DNA of 37,182 nt. Origin: Paenibacillus zeisoli (lineage in GTDB: Bacteria > Bacillota > Bacilli > Paenibacillales > Paenibacillaceae). Shown one piece after another: positions 7,088 to 15,295 of the stretch. The position numbers and the translations under genes are program-made. The stretch is from assembly GCF_003994465.1 (NCBI RefSeq), contig NZ_RZNX01000012.1, positions 46,017 through 83,198 on the forward strand, read 5' to 3'. Each line of letters starts with the position of its first letter. Positions within the stretch are counted from its first letter, which is position 1. The notes under the pieces are model-generated. The model worked only from the letters and a program-made list of their open reading frames with translations. It was not told the origin of the DNA and did no database searches.

Positions 7088-7123
7088 CGAACTTCCCCCT
7101 ATTCATATCCATATGTACCCGGC

Positions 7124-7471
7124 TTATTGAGACAGCTCCTCCAAATACCCTTTCATACTCGGGCTTCCCGACCTTTTGCCAGAGATTAGCCATGCAGCAT
7201 ACAAGATAACCACAGCCACCAGAGGCACGAACCAGTACGCGACTGCCAGCAGCAGGACAGGAATCCCCACAAAAGATAGCATAAAATGCTTCCATCCCCC
7301 GCTCGCATCCGGCCCGGTTACCCACACGATGACATCCAGGTAGTTGTTGGCCCAATAATACAGCCCATAACCCACCACTAAATAAGGTATGAGCAGAATA
7401 TACCAATAATTCAGCACCCACTTGGCCGTCAGGATCAGTCTGCGCTTAGCTTTGCTTAATCGATCACTCAT
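7124..7471 (-). CDS. small membrane protein, 115 aa
   Basis: The ATG at 7471 follows GAGGGG at eight bases. The basic N-terminus (KAKRRLILTAK) is followed by a hydrophobic segment from about residue 20 to 42 and a second, longer one from about 64 to 93, the latter possibly two short helices. A YYWANNYLDVIVWVTGPDA segment joins them. No known family motif is visible. The basic start suggests the N-terminus faces the cytoplasm. Confidence 0.6.
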   Translation of the reverse strand: MSDRLSKAKRRLILTAKWVLNYWYILLIPYLVVGYGLYYWANNYLDVIVWVTGPDASGGWKHFMLSFVGIPVLLLAVAYWFVPLVAVVILYAAWLISGKRSGSPSMKGYLEELSQ

Positions 7472-7696
7472 TCGTTCAACCCCTCAAGTCTTAGCTGCAC
7501 TCCTCCTGTTAATCTTCTATATCCTCCCAGGGAAAACCTCCCGCAATCAAGCCTTTACCGCCCTTTACGCCAAAAAAGTTTCTCTTCCTCCTCCGTCCCT
7601 TTACTTCTCCAAGTGAATAACTACCCCAAACTTTCCCATACTGGAAAATAGGCCTAGCCCAGGCAAGTCAGAAGGAGAAGGAGGCAGCTACCTACG

Positions 7697-9760
7697 ATGC
7701 AGCGACTATCACGAAGCGGCCGCAGCCCCCGCCGGGGCTTACGGCTGTTCTTTAGAATTGCTCTGATCACCGCCGTCCTCGGCATTTGTGCGATCGGGGG
7801 AACCTTGATCTACCTGGCCAATACGCCGCTGCCGACAGCAGACTCGGACCGGAATTCCCGGCTGGTGGATGTGAACGGTGAGACCATTGCGACTTTTTCC
7901 TCCGGGGCCAAGAACCGGATCAGTGTGAAGCTGGATCAGATTGCGCCGGATCTCATTCACGCCACTTTGGCTGTGGAAGACCGCAATTTTTATAACCATA
8001 TCGGATTTGATATTAAAGGCATGGGCCGCGCCGTGCTTGTCAATATTGAGCACCTGGGCACCGTTCAGGGAGCCAGCACTTTGACCCAGCAGCTTGCCCG
8101 CAACCTGTATCTGTCCCACGAGCGCACCTGGACCCGCAAGGCGAAGGAAGCCATGTACACGGCCCAGCTTGAGATGAAATACAGCAAGGATGAAATCCTG
8201 CAGATGTATTTAAATGAAGTGTATTACGGGCATGGGGCGTATGGGGTGGAGGCCGCGTCGGAGATGTATTTTGGCAAGCCGGCCAAGGCCTTAACGCTTG
8301 GGGAGAGCGCCATGCTCGCCGGAATTCCGAAGGGGCCGACCTACTATTCGCCGTATAATTCCATGAAGAACGCCAAAGACCGCCAGCGCATTGTGCTGAA
8401 GACGATGGTTGAGACTGGCGCGATAACCCAGCAGCAGGCCGATGATGCCTATGCACAGCTGCTTAATTTCAAATCACCTTCACAGCGCACTACGGGGGAC
8501 GATGCTCCCTTTTTCCGCGATTATGTCCGGAATATTGTGGTGAACCAGCTTGGCATTGATGAGAGTCTGCTGGAGCACGGAGGCCTGACGATCTACTCTA
8601 CCCTGGATATGGAGGCGCAAAAAGCCGCCGAGACCGCAGTCACCGAGGGCACGCACGGAACCCCCGACCTGCAGGCCGCGCTGGTGTCGATTGACCCGCG
8701 TAACGGGTATATCAAGGCTTTTGTTGGTGGAACCAATTATACGCAGAACCAGTACAATCATGTCCTGGCCAAGACGCGGCAGCCCGGCTCGTCGTTCAAG
8801 CCGATTATGTACCTGACTGCTCTATCTTCCCGCAAAATGACCGAAGCCAGCATGTTCAACAGCGAGCCGACCATGTTCCACTACGACGGGAACCGCAAAA
8901 CGTACAGCCCGCGTAATTTCGGGGAAAAATACCTCGGCGAGATCGACATGCGCCAGGCGATCGCCGCCTCCGACAATATTTATGCGGTCAATACGATCCT
9001 GACCGTTGGGGCGAACCACGTCATCGACATGGCGCGCCGCATGGGCATCGACAGCCCGATGGAGCCCGTGCCTTCGCTTGCGCTCGGGACTTCGCCGGTA
9101 AGTCCTTTTGAGATGGCTTCGGCCTTCGCCGTGATCAGCAACCAGGGCAGGAGCGTCAAGCCCACAGCCATCGTAAAAATCACCGACAGCAGCGGCGATG
9201 TCCTCTACGAGAACACACCTGTGCCGCAAGAGCAGATTGTCGAGCCCGCCGCCGCTTATGTGATGACCCATTTGATGGAGAGCGTGTTCGACACCGGCGG
9301 TACAGGCAACCGCGTATCCGCGGTAATGAAGCGCCCCGTTGCCGGCAAGACCGGCACGACCCATACCGATGCCTGGCTGGTCGGGTTCACGCCGGAGCTG
9401 TCCACCGCCGTCTGGGTCGGCTACGACAAGGGCAAGATCCTGGAGACCGCAGAGTCGCGCAAAGCCGCGCCAATCTTCGCCCAGTTCACGGAGAAGGCGC
9501 TGGAGAAGGTGCCGCCGAAGATTTTTCCTATTCCAGATGGGGTGGTAAGTGTCTATGTTGATCCACAGACCGGCAAGCTGGCCACAACCGGGTGCTCGCA
9601 GAATCAGAGGCTTGAGGTGTTCATCAAAGGCACCGAGCCGTCGGAGTACTGCAGTGCTCATGGCGGCAAAGGCACTCCTGCTCCTACAGAGGCTAAGGAC
9701 GGCCAGTCTAAGGACAGCTCCTGGTGGGGAGATCTGAAGCGCTGGTGGATGAATAAATAA
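7697..9760 (+). CDS. class A penicillin-binding protein (PBP1A family)
   Basis: A bifunctional peptidoglycan synthase of 687 residues that polymerises lipid II and cross-links peptide stems outside the membrane. A basic N-terminus and one membrane anchor (about residues 17-41) precede a family 51 glycosyltransferase domain with EDRNF (catalytic Glu94) and QGASTLTQQLARNLYL. The transpeptidase domain carries S365-S-F-K368 (nucleophile Ser365), S425-D-N, and K551-T-G. A short C-terminal tail has two Cys residues (TTGCSQNQ, SEYCSAHG) and a Trp-rich end. The ATG follows AAGGAGG at about 12 bases. Its length and domain order match the Bacillus PbpF/PbpG-like proteins, but I cannot choose one symbol. 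Base composition is GC-rich compared with the region to its left. Confidence 0.93.
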   Translation: MQRLSRSGRSPRRGLRLFFRIALITAVLGICAIGGTLIYLANTPLPTADSDRNSRLVDVNGETIATFSSGAKNRISVKLDQIAPDLIHATLAVEDRNFYNHIGFDIKGMGRAVLVNIEHLGTVQGASTLTQQLARNLYLSHERTWTRKAKEAMYTAQLEMKYSKDEILQMYLNEVYYGHGAYGVEAASEMYFGKPAKALTLGESAMLAGIPKGPTYYSPYNSMKNAKDRQRIVLKTMVETGAITQQQADDAYAQLLNFKSPSQRTTGDDAPFFRDYVRNIVVNQLGIDESLLEHGGLTIYSTLDMEAQKAAETAVTEGTHGTPDLQAALVSIDPRNGYIKAFVGGTNYTQNQYNHVLAKTRQPGSSFKPIMYLTALSSRKMTEASMFNSEPTMFHYDGNRKTYSPRNFGEKYLGEIDMRQAIAASDNIYAVNTILTVGANHVIDMARRMGIDSPMEPVPSLALGTSPVSPFEMASAFAVISNQGRSVKPTAIVKITDSSGDVLYENTPVPQEQIVEPAAAYVMTHLMESVFDTGGTGNRVSAVMKRPVAGKTGTTHTDAWLVGFTPELSTAVWVGYDKGKILETAESRKAAPIFAQFTEKALEKVPPKIFPIPDGVVSVYVDPQTGKLATTGCSQNQRLEVFIKGTEPSEYCSAHGGKGTPAPTEAKDGQSKDSSWWGDLKRWWMNK

Positions 9761-9854
9761 CGGGGTTATTTTGTGCTCGGATTTGCCTCCTTGAGCTTGG
9801 TTATATAACATGAAGATAACCCACTTGGACCGGTTCCAGTAAGGAGGCAGTATC

Positions 9855-10763
9855 ATGAGCAAAGAGCAGATACCCAAATCTAAAATAGAAGGTGGGATGA
9901 CGGAGACGCCTGCGTTGGAATCACCGGCGAGGCAGCTTAATGAAAGGCGCAGCCTGCCTGGTGCTGCGGGCGCTTCGGCGGGTGCGAATGCTGCGACAGC
10001 CTCGGGCACTCCGGCAGCTGCGGATGCTTCAGCGACAGCTTCGGGCGCTCCGGCAGCCGCGGATGCTTCGGGGGCTCGGGCAGTTGCGGACGCCGCTTCC
10101 GCAGCCCCCCGCCTGCTCCCCGCCTCAATCTACCAGATGACCGCGCTCGAAGCGGCCCCCCGCCTGCTGGGGCATACGCTAGTCCGCCGCACGGAGGACG
10201 GGGAGATCCGCTCGCGGATCATTGAGACCGAAGCCTACGGAGGAGTTGAAGACAAGGGAAGCCATGCCTTTGGAGGCCGCCGTACCGATAGAACCTCCAT
10301 CATGTTCGGGGAGGGAGGCAGCGCGTATGTGTATTTGATCTACGGCATGTACAGCTGCCTGAACGTGGTTACGGGCCAGGAAGGCGATCCGCAAGCCGTG
10401 CTCATCCGGGCAACCGAGCCGCTGACGGATTTGGACAGATTGATCATGTCCAAATACCGGGACATCAAGTCCCGCAAGCCTGCCGATCTAAGCAATGGCC
10501 CCGGCAAGCTGTGCCGTGCCCTGCGCATCGACCGCTCCCTGAACGGGCTGGATCTGCGCATCCCCGGTGGCCCGATCTGGCTGGAAGCTGGCGATGAGAG
10601 TCAGGACTTTGACATCGTAGAGTCCCCGCGCATTAACATCGATTATGCCGAGGAATACGCGGCCAAGCCATGGCGTTTTAACATTAAGGACCATCCGTAT
10701 GTATCGGTCAAAGCCAAGAATGCCCCAATTTGCGGGACTTTTCAGGGGCTGCAGCTGCGTTAG
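9855..10763 (+). CDS. DNA-3-methyladenine glycosylase (AAG/MPG family)
   Basis: A base-excision repair enzyme that removes alkylated purines. The catalytic domain begins near residue 90 (ALEAAPRLLGHTLVRR) and has the AAG signature IIETEAYGG: Glu126 corresponds to human Glu125, Tyr128 to Tyr127, and His137 to His136. YVYLIYGMYSCLNVV and SNGPGKLCRALRI follow, all typical of the family. The first 90 residues are not: they are an Ala/Ser-rich low-complexity extension that includes a duplicated 13-residue unit. Bacterial members usually have about 200 residues, so this extension is an addition. The ATG follows AAGGAGG at eight bases. The gene follows the PBP gene by 94 bases on the same strand. 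Confidence 0.93.
   Translation: MSKEQIPKSKIEGGMTETPALESPARQLNERRSLPGAAGASAGANAATASGTPAAADASATASGAPAAADASGARAVADAASAAPRLLPASIYQMTALEAAPRLLGHTLVRRTEDGEIRSRIIETEAYGGVEDKGSHAFGGRRTDRTSIMFGEGGSAYVYLIYGMYSCLNVVTGQEGDPQAVLIRATEPLTDLDRLIMSKYRDIKSRKPADLSNGPGKLCRALRIDRSLNGLDLRIPGGPIWLEAGDESQDFDIVESPRINIDYAEEYAAKPWRFNIKDHPYVSVKAKNAPICGTFQGLQLR
9993..10070 (+). repeat. tandem 39-bp repeat, two copies, inside the glycosylase gene
   Basis: Two adjacent copies (9993-10031 and 10032-10070) begin GCGACAGC(C/T)TCGGGC and end GCGGATGCTTC, differing at five or six positions. Each encodes 13 residues of Ala/Ser-rich sequence (ATASGTPAAADAS and ATASGAPAAADAS). The length is a multiple of three, so the frame is kept. 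Confidence 0.85.
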
Positions 10764-10774
10764 CCGCAGTATCA

Positions 10775-10820
10775 AGCCCGGAGAAGGTTCAAATTCCCTG
10801 AACCCTTCCCCGGGCTTTTT
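10775..10820 (+). terminator. Rho-independent terminator after the glycosylase gene
   Basis: AGCCCGG-GAAGGTTCA pairs with TGAACCCTTC-CCGGGCT, followed by TTTTT. It lies 12 bases after the stop codon and isolates the glycosylase gene from the cad operon. Confidence 0.85.
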
Positions 10821-10880
10821 GCCTGTCTTGTTATATCTGTTTAATAAAGGTTAACTAATATCTAGGACTTTACCCCTAAC

Positions 10881-10954
10881 ATTCAAACCTATGTTTGAAT
10901 ATGTTGCAGAAATGGGGTATACTAACCTCAAAACAATCAAACGAACCTTTGAAT
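10881..10954 (+). promoter_or_regulatory. cadCA promoter with two ArsR/CadC-type operators
   Basis: A sigma-A promoter is formed by TTGAAT (10895-10900), a 17-base spacer and TATACT (10918-10923). A perfect palindrome, ATTCAAAC-CTAT-GTTTGAAT (10881-10900), covers the -35 box, and a second, weaker one (ATCAAAC...CTTTGAAT, 10936-10954) lies in the leader. CadC/SmtB repressors bind such sequences in the absence of metal, so Cd, Zn or Pb would be expected to induce the operon. Confidence 0.75.
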
Positions 10955-10980
10955 GATATGCCGAAAGGAAGCGAAGTACC

Positions 10981-11364
10981 ATGGCAACTGAATCTCAAAC
11001 TGGGCTTGAAGTCTGTGAAATGACCTGTGAACATGATGAGATCACCTCCAAGCTGCGGAGCCTGCTGCAGGAAGATGAGATTGTGGGCATGGCCCAAATA
11101 TTCAAAGCATTATCTGACCCTAACCGCGTAAAAATCGCTTTTCTGCTCGATCAAGGCAAGGAGTTGTGTGTATGTGACATTGCGGCGCTGCTGGATTGTT
11201 CCGTAGCCACCGCATCTCATCATCTGCGCCAGCTGAAGTCCTCCCATATCACGAAGTCGCGCAAGGAAGGCAAGAACGTCTATTATTCGCTGAAAGACCA
11301 TCATATCCAGACGTTAATCGCTATGACGCTGGAGCACCAGAGGGAGAAGATCGATCATGCCTAA
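10981..11364 (+). CDS. cadC: CadC-type metal-sensing repressor (ArsR/SmtB family)
   Basis: A winged-helix repressor of 127 residues that releases the cad operator when it binds Cd, Pb or Zn. The metal site known from staphylococcal CadC is present: Cys12 and Cys16 near the N-terminus (VCEMTC) and Cys63-Val-Cys65 (ELCVCDIA) in helix 4. The C-terminal DHHIQTLIAMTLEHQREKIDH can supply the second, helix-5 zinc site. The recognition helix is in SVATASHHLRQLKSS. The gene overlaps cadA by eight bases, so the two are translationally coupled. The ATG follows GGAAGCG at about nine bases. Confidence 0.92.
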   Translation: MATESQTGLEVCEMTCEHDEITSKLRSLLQEDEIVGMAQIFKALSDPNRVKIAFLLDQGKELCVCDIAALLDCSVATASHHLRQLKSSHITKSRKEGKNVYYSLKDHHIQTLIAMTLEHQREKIDHA

Positions 11365-13627
11365 CTCATCCGCAAATCCCAAAGCTGAATTCAAAGTGCA
11401 AGGACTCTCCTGCGCCAATTGCGCCCGGGAGCTGCAGGACGAGATCCGCAAGCTGGAACATGGGCAGGATGCTGCGCTTCACTATAACAGCGGCAGACTG
11501 ATTGTGAATCCTAACGTCGACCTCTCCCGTGTCAGCAAAATTCTCAAGAGTGACGGTGCAGCTCTCGTCGACGGCCATTCCCATGACTACGATCACGGTG
11601 GACGTGACCACCATCACGATGATCACAGTCATTTAGACGGGCACTCTCATGATCATGCGCACGGTCAGGGTGACGGACATAATCACGGCCACGGCGATAA
11701 TCACTCGGACAGCCACTCCCATGGGCACAGCCATGATCACGGCAGCCACGAAGGCGAAGGCCGGCTGATCAAATGGCTGCTCAGCACAGCCGCGATTCTC
11801 TATATCGCCACCTTTGCACTAGGTAATGTTCTACCGCCAGCCGCACTGATTATCTTCTACGTAGCGGCCATTGTGTTAAGCGGCTACTCTACCTTTTGGC
11901 GCGGTCTTAAAAATCTGCTCAGATTGAAGTTCAACATGGACACGCTGATGACCGTGGCTTTGGCAGGTGCCGTTGTGATTGGCGAATGGAAAGAAGCCAC
12001 TCTGGTAGCCATCCTGTTCGGCCTTAACGAACTGCTTGAAGGCTACGGCATGAGCCGGGCCCGCAAATCGATGGAGGCGCTGCTCAGCGCAGCCCCTAAG
12101 CAGGCTGTTGTTCTCCGCGCCGGAGACCGGACGGAGACTATTGCAATCGAGGAGCTTCAGGTGAATGATATCGTTGTTGTCCGTGCCGGAGAGAAAATTC
12201 CCTCAGACGGAACAATTACCGAAGGGAACAGCGCGGTGAATGAAGCGGCCATTACAGGGGAGTCGATTCCTGTCTCGAAGAGTGCTGGGGACACGGTGTT
12301 CGGCGGCAGCGTGAATACCGAAGGGCTTCTGAAGGTGAGAATCGAGAAGGCTTACCAGGATTCCTCCCTATCGAAGATCATGCATTTGGTACAAGAAGCG
12401 CAGGATACCAAGACGCCTACTGAACTTTTTATTGATAAATTTGCGAGATACTACACCCCCGCCATTATGATTATTGCAGCACTTGTTGTTCTGATTCCGC
12501 CACTGCTCTTTGGAGCGCCCTGGATGAAATGGGTATATGAGGGGCTGGCCATCCTGATCGTTGGCTGTCCGTGTGCACTGGTGCTTTCTTCACCGATTGC
12601 ACTTGTTAGCGGGATGACCCGCAGTGCCCGCAGCGGCGTGTTGATCAAAGGAGGCATCCATCTGGAGCAGCTTGGTCGAATCAACATGATCGCCTTCGAC
12701 AAAACCGGAACGCTCACCGAAGGCCGCCCTGCCGTAATTCAAGAAGTGGTCTACGACTCTGAGCACTTCTACGCCACTGCCGGAGCCATGGAACAGTCCT
12801 CTCTTCACCCGCTCGCTGAAGCGGTGGTCCGCAAGGCCGAAGAGTCGGGAGTCGCCCATTTCGCCCCGGTGAGTGACCTTATTACCCTGCCTGGCCAAGG
12901 AATTCAGGGAGATATTGAGGGGACTCGCTATTGGGCCGGGAACGAGCAGCTGCTCCAGCATGTCTCTCTTTCTCCTTTGGATAGCGAGCGGGTACAAGCT
13001 GACCTTAATCAAATGAAGGAAGCGGGCCTTACCATTGTCCTGGTCGCCGAAGCGAAGCATGTTCTGGGTATTGTCGGGCTCGCCGATCAGATTCGTCCAG
13101 AGAGCCGGGACGTAATTACGAAGCTGCACCAGGCCGGAATTGAACATACGGTCATGCTGACCGGGGACCACGCTGGTACAGCAAGGACTGTAGCCCAGGC
13201 GACGGGCGTCACGGATTGGTACGCAGGTCTTCTCCCCGAGCAGAAGGTCGACAAGATTAAGGAGCTGGCTGCCAAAGGAAATATCGCCATGGTTGGCGAT
13301 GGCATCAATGACGCTCCGGCACTTGCCACGGCCCAGCTGGGCATTGCGATGGGCAAAGGCACAGACAGTGCCGTAGAGACCGCCGACATTGTCCTGATGC
13401 AGGATCATCTCGGCAAGCTGCCGACAGCGATCAAGATCGCTCGTCTCTCGAACCGAATTATCCGCTGGAACATCGGCATCAGCCTGGGTCTGAAGCTGAT
13501 TGCCCTGCTCCTGACGATTCCAGGCCTGCTTACGCTCTGGATCGCCGTCATGTCCGATATGGGCGCGACTATTCTGGTCACTCTGCTCGGACTAACCGTC
13601 CTGCTTGGCAAAGATAAAGAAGCTTAA
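11357..13627 (+). CDS. cadA: Cd/Zn/Pb-exporting P1B-type ATPase
   Basis: A heavy-metal export pump of 756 residues in the cytoplasmic membrane. Order of parts: a heavy-metal-associated domain with Cys19-x-x-Cys22 (GLSCANCARE); a long His/Asp-rich stretch (about residues 73-135) likely to bind metal; six to eight membrane helices; the actuator motif TGES; the ion-site motif Cys404-Pro-Cys406 (VGCPCALVLSSP); the phosphorylation site Asp448 in DKTGTLTEG; the SSLHPLAEAVV motif of the nucleotide domain; and GDGINDAPALA. It is the second gene of the cad operon. The His-rich linker is longer than in classical CadA and recalls ZntA/ZosA-like zinc pumps, so the substrate range is inferred. Confidence 0.93.
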   Translation: MPNSSANPKAEFKVQGLSCANCARELQDEIRKLEHGQDAALHYNSGRLIVNPNVDLSRVSKILKSDGAALVDGHSHDYDHGGRDHHHDDHSHLDGHSHDHAHGQGDGHNHGHGDNHSDSHSHGHSHDHGSHEGEGRLIKWLLSTAAILYIATFALGNVLPPAALIIFYVAAIVLSGYSTFWRGLKNLLRLKFNMDTLMTVALAGAVVIGEWKEATLVAILFGLNELLEGYGMSRARKSMEALLSAAPKQAVVLRAGDRTETIAIEELQVNDIVVVRAGEKIPSDGTITEGNSAVNEAAITGESIPVSKSAGDTVFGGSVNTEGLLKVRIEKAYQDSSLSKIMHLVQEAQDTKTPTELFIDKFARYYTPAIMIIAALVVLIPPLLFGAPWMKWVYEGLAILIVGCPCALVLSSPIALVSGMTRSARSGVLIKGGIHLEQLGRINMIAFDKTGTLTEGRPAVIQEVVYDSEHFYATAGAMEQSSLHPLAEAVVRKAEESGVAHFAPVSDLITLPGQGIQGDIEGTRYWAGNEQLLQHVSLSPLDSERVQADLNQMKEAGLTIVLVAEAKHVLGIVGLADQIRPESRDVITKLHQAGIEHTVMLTGDHAGTARTVAQATGVTDWYAGLLPEQKVDKIKELAAKGNIAMVGDGINDAPALATAQLGIAMGKGTDSAVETADIVLMQDHLGKLPTAIKIARLSNRIIRWNIGISLGLKLIALLLTIPGLLTLWIAVMSDMGATILVTLLGLTVLLGKDKEA

Positions 13628-13987
13628 GCTCACATCCCCGCATACTGTATTTCTTCATACGGAAAACAAAAGTGGCAGCTCAGGCCTTCATAAGAAGGTC
13701 TGGACTGCCACCTTTGTCTAAAAAGCAGCTGCTTGCGGATTACACTATGCAGCTCTGCTCTACCGCTGTTCTGCTGCGGTTCTACTGCTCCTCTTCCATG
13801 CTTTTTGCTTCTTTGCTCTTTTACCTCTATACTTTCCTTCCCAGGGCTGATTGTAGGGCTCGCCTTCCATTGAATTGTGAAGAGGGCCAATATACACTAA
13901 GAAGGAATGACATTTACATACCTATTAATCCATAACCCATTATCCCCATGAGAACAGCAACTTTCCGAAAGGAGCATGATCCCTTAT
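13628..13987. other. intergenic stretch between cadA and the YjbR gene
   Basis: About 360 bases. The first part holds the cadA terminator. The rest is a T/C-rich stretch with no ribosome binding site followed by a convincing frame. A plus-strand frame through the terminator (13672-13935) is Cys/Leu/Arg-rich and not protein-like. Confidence 0.6.
13672..13716 (+). terminator. terminator of the cad operon
   Basis: GTGGCAG at 13672-13678 pairs with CTGCCAC at 13705-13711, and the stem continues inward through CAGGCCTTC/GAAGGTCTGG around an ATAA loop. CTTTGTCT follows; the T-run is weak, but an AAAA run precedes the stem. Confidence 0.7.
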
Positions 13988-14371
13988 ATGAATCATCAGG
14001 AACTCATCGAGCTTGGCCTCGGTTACCCGGGAACCAGCCTTCGTTACCCTTTTGACCCTGGGCTTCCGGTGCTCTATGTCGGCAGCAAAATGTTCGCTCT
14101 CCTAGGAAGCCATCTTGACGTAGAATCCGTCAATCTCAAGACCTCCCCCGAGGAAGCCTGGGTTCAGCGCGAGAGCTATCCGGGCGCGGTTCTCCCTGGC
14201 TATCATATGAACAAACGCCACTGGAATACCGTTCTGCTGAACGGCCAGGTCCCTGACGAGGTCATCACCGTCATGCTGCAGGAATCTTACCAGCTTGTCG
14301 TCGCCATGATGCCGAAGGCATCCAGGCTGCTTCTATTTCAAGGCGAGAAGCCCGAAGCGGAACAGGAATGA
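13988..14371 (+). CDS. MmcQ/YjbR family protein
   Basis: A small protein of 127 residues of the MmcQ/YjbR family, which has a double-wing fold and is presumed to bind DNA, although no clear function is established. LELGLGYPGTSLRYPFDPGL-like and LYVGSKMFALL segments match the family start, and YHMNKRHWNTVLL matches its middle. I chose the ATG at 13988 because family members begin with an MNHQEL-like stretch. An ATG at 13976 is only one base from the GGAG and so poorly placed, though the spacing to 13988 (13 bases) is also long. No operon partner is evident. Confidence 0.85.
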   Translation: MNHQELIELGLGYPGTSLRYPFDPGLPVLYVGSKMFALLGSHLDVESVNLKTSPEEAWVQRESYPGAVLPGYHMNKRHWNTVLLNGQVPDEVITVMLQESYQLVVAMMPKASRLLLFQGEKPEAEQE

Positions 14372-14582
14372 CACGCTAGGTGGCTGATCACCAAGGTCCA
14401 AGCTCAAAGCGCCACACTTCACCACCTCTCACTTTAATACTTAAACCTCACGCGCCAACATCCGACTCCATCTCAATTCCCAGCTCTACCCCTGGCTCCT
14501 ATCTTTATCTCCAATCCTACTCCCGGCCCTGCAGCCTTACCAAAACCCAAGGCCATCATGCTTCCCATGAGCTCGCCACGAA

Positions 14583-14614
14583 CAAAAAGGGCCCTCCCCT
14601 TTGGGAAGGCCCTT
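14583..14614 (-). terminator. terminator of ywhD
   Basis: On the minus strand AAGGGCCTTCCC-AAA-GGGGAGGGCCCTT is followed by TTTTG. It begins 16 bases after the ywhD stop. The upstream stretch 14372-14582 shows no gene. Confidence 0.8.
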
Positions 14615-14630
14615 CTGTAATTTCCTGTGA

Positions 14631-15146
14631 TTATCCCTCAAGCGCGCTCTTCAGCTCGCTGGAGGAGCGATTCCACCAATCTTCATTATGGGTGATCAGC
14701 AGCGTACGCAAAGCCTGCTTTTCTACAGGGCCCAGCTCATCCAGCATAATACGGCGCTTGATCGCATAATCAAGCTTGTTAACATGGTCAGCGAGAATCT
14801 TCCATCCGCGCTTCGCCTCGGTATCGATCAGCATCTCACAGGCCGTCGCTCCGCCATACAGCTGCCCTTCTGGTGTACGGTCCACCGCAACCCATACCAC
14901 CCACACCTGACGTCCCTCCGGCACGTCCTCTTTATTCGCTGAGAATTTGATTCCACGCTCCACTTTACTCTTCGCGTGCATAGCACCGATGTCAATCTTC
15001 GCTTCATCGCCATCAATAATGATGGGCGACACGCTGTTCAGATCAATTGAACCTGCCCCAAAACCTTTGTGCTTATTGCTCTTCTCATTCCCGCTGATAA
15101 TATTCAAGGCAATTTGTTTCTTGCCGGTCTTATTCAGATTGTCCAT
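14631..15146 (-). CDS. ywhD: YwhD family protein
   Basis: A cytoplasmic protein of 171 residues conserved in Bacillales; its function is unknown. HKGFGAGSIDLNSVSPIIID, DIGAMHAKSKVERGIKF and ATACEMLIDTEAKRGWK match the family from end to end. I take the ATG at 15146 (MDNLNKTGKKQ) because GGAGGGG lies three to seven bases ahead; an ATG 14 codons upstream lacks a ribosome binding site. It is convergent with the YjbR gene and divergent from the peptidase gene. Confidence 0.9.
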   Translation of the reverse strand: MDNLNKTGKKQIALNIISGNEKSNKHKGFGAGSIDLNSVSPIIIDGDEAKIDIGAMHAKSKVERGIKFSANKEDVPEGRQVWVVWVAVDRTPEGQLYGGATACEMLIDTEAKRGWKILADHVNKLDYAIKRRIMLDELGPVEKQALRTLLITHNEDWWNRSSSELKSALEG

Positions 15147-15295
15147 AGTCCCCTCCGTTAGTGAGCCGCAGCCTTGCTCAAGATACATACTTCCGTCTAC
15201 TGCAATAGGCTCTATATATTTTAATTTTAACTAATAATCCTCCAGATGCAAACATATACATGCCTTAGATGCTTGTCAACGGGAGGTATCCAAGA

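Noticed and set aside
8822..10009. Long open frame (395 codons) opposite the penicillin-binding protein gene
   Set aside because: It lies antisense to a clearly identified gene in GC-rich DNA, is rich in Arg, Gly and His and has no ribosome binding site or family motif.
12590..13408. Open frame of 272 codons opposite cadA
   Set aside because: It mirrors the codon pattern of cadA and crosses its DKTGT and GDGIND motifs; no protein-like features.
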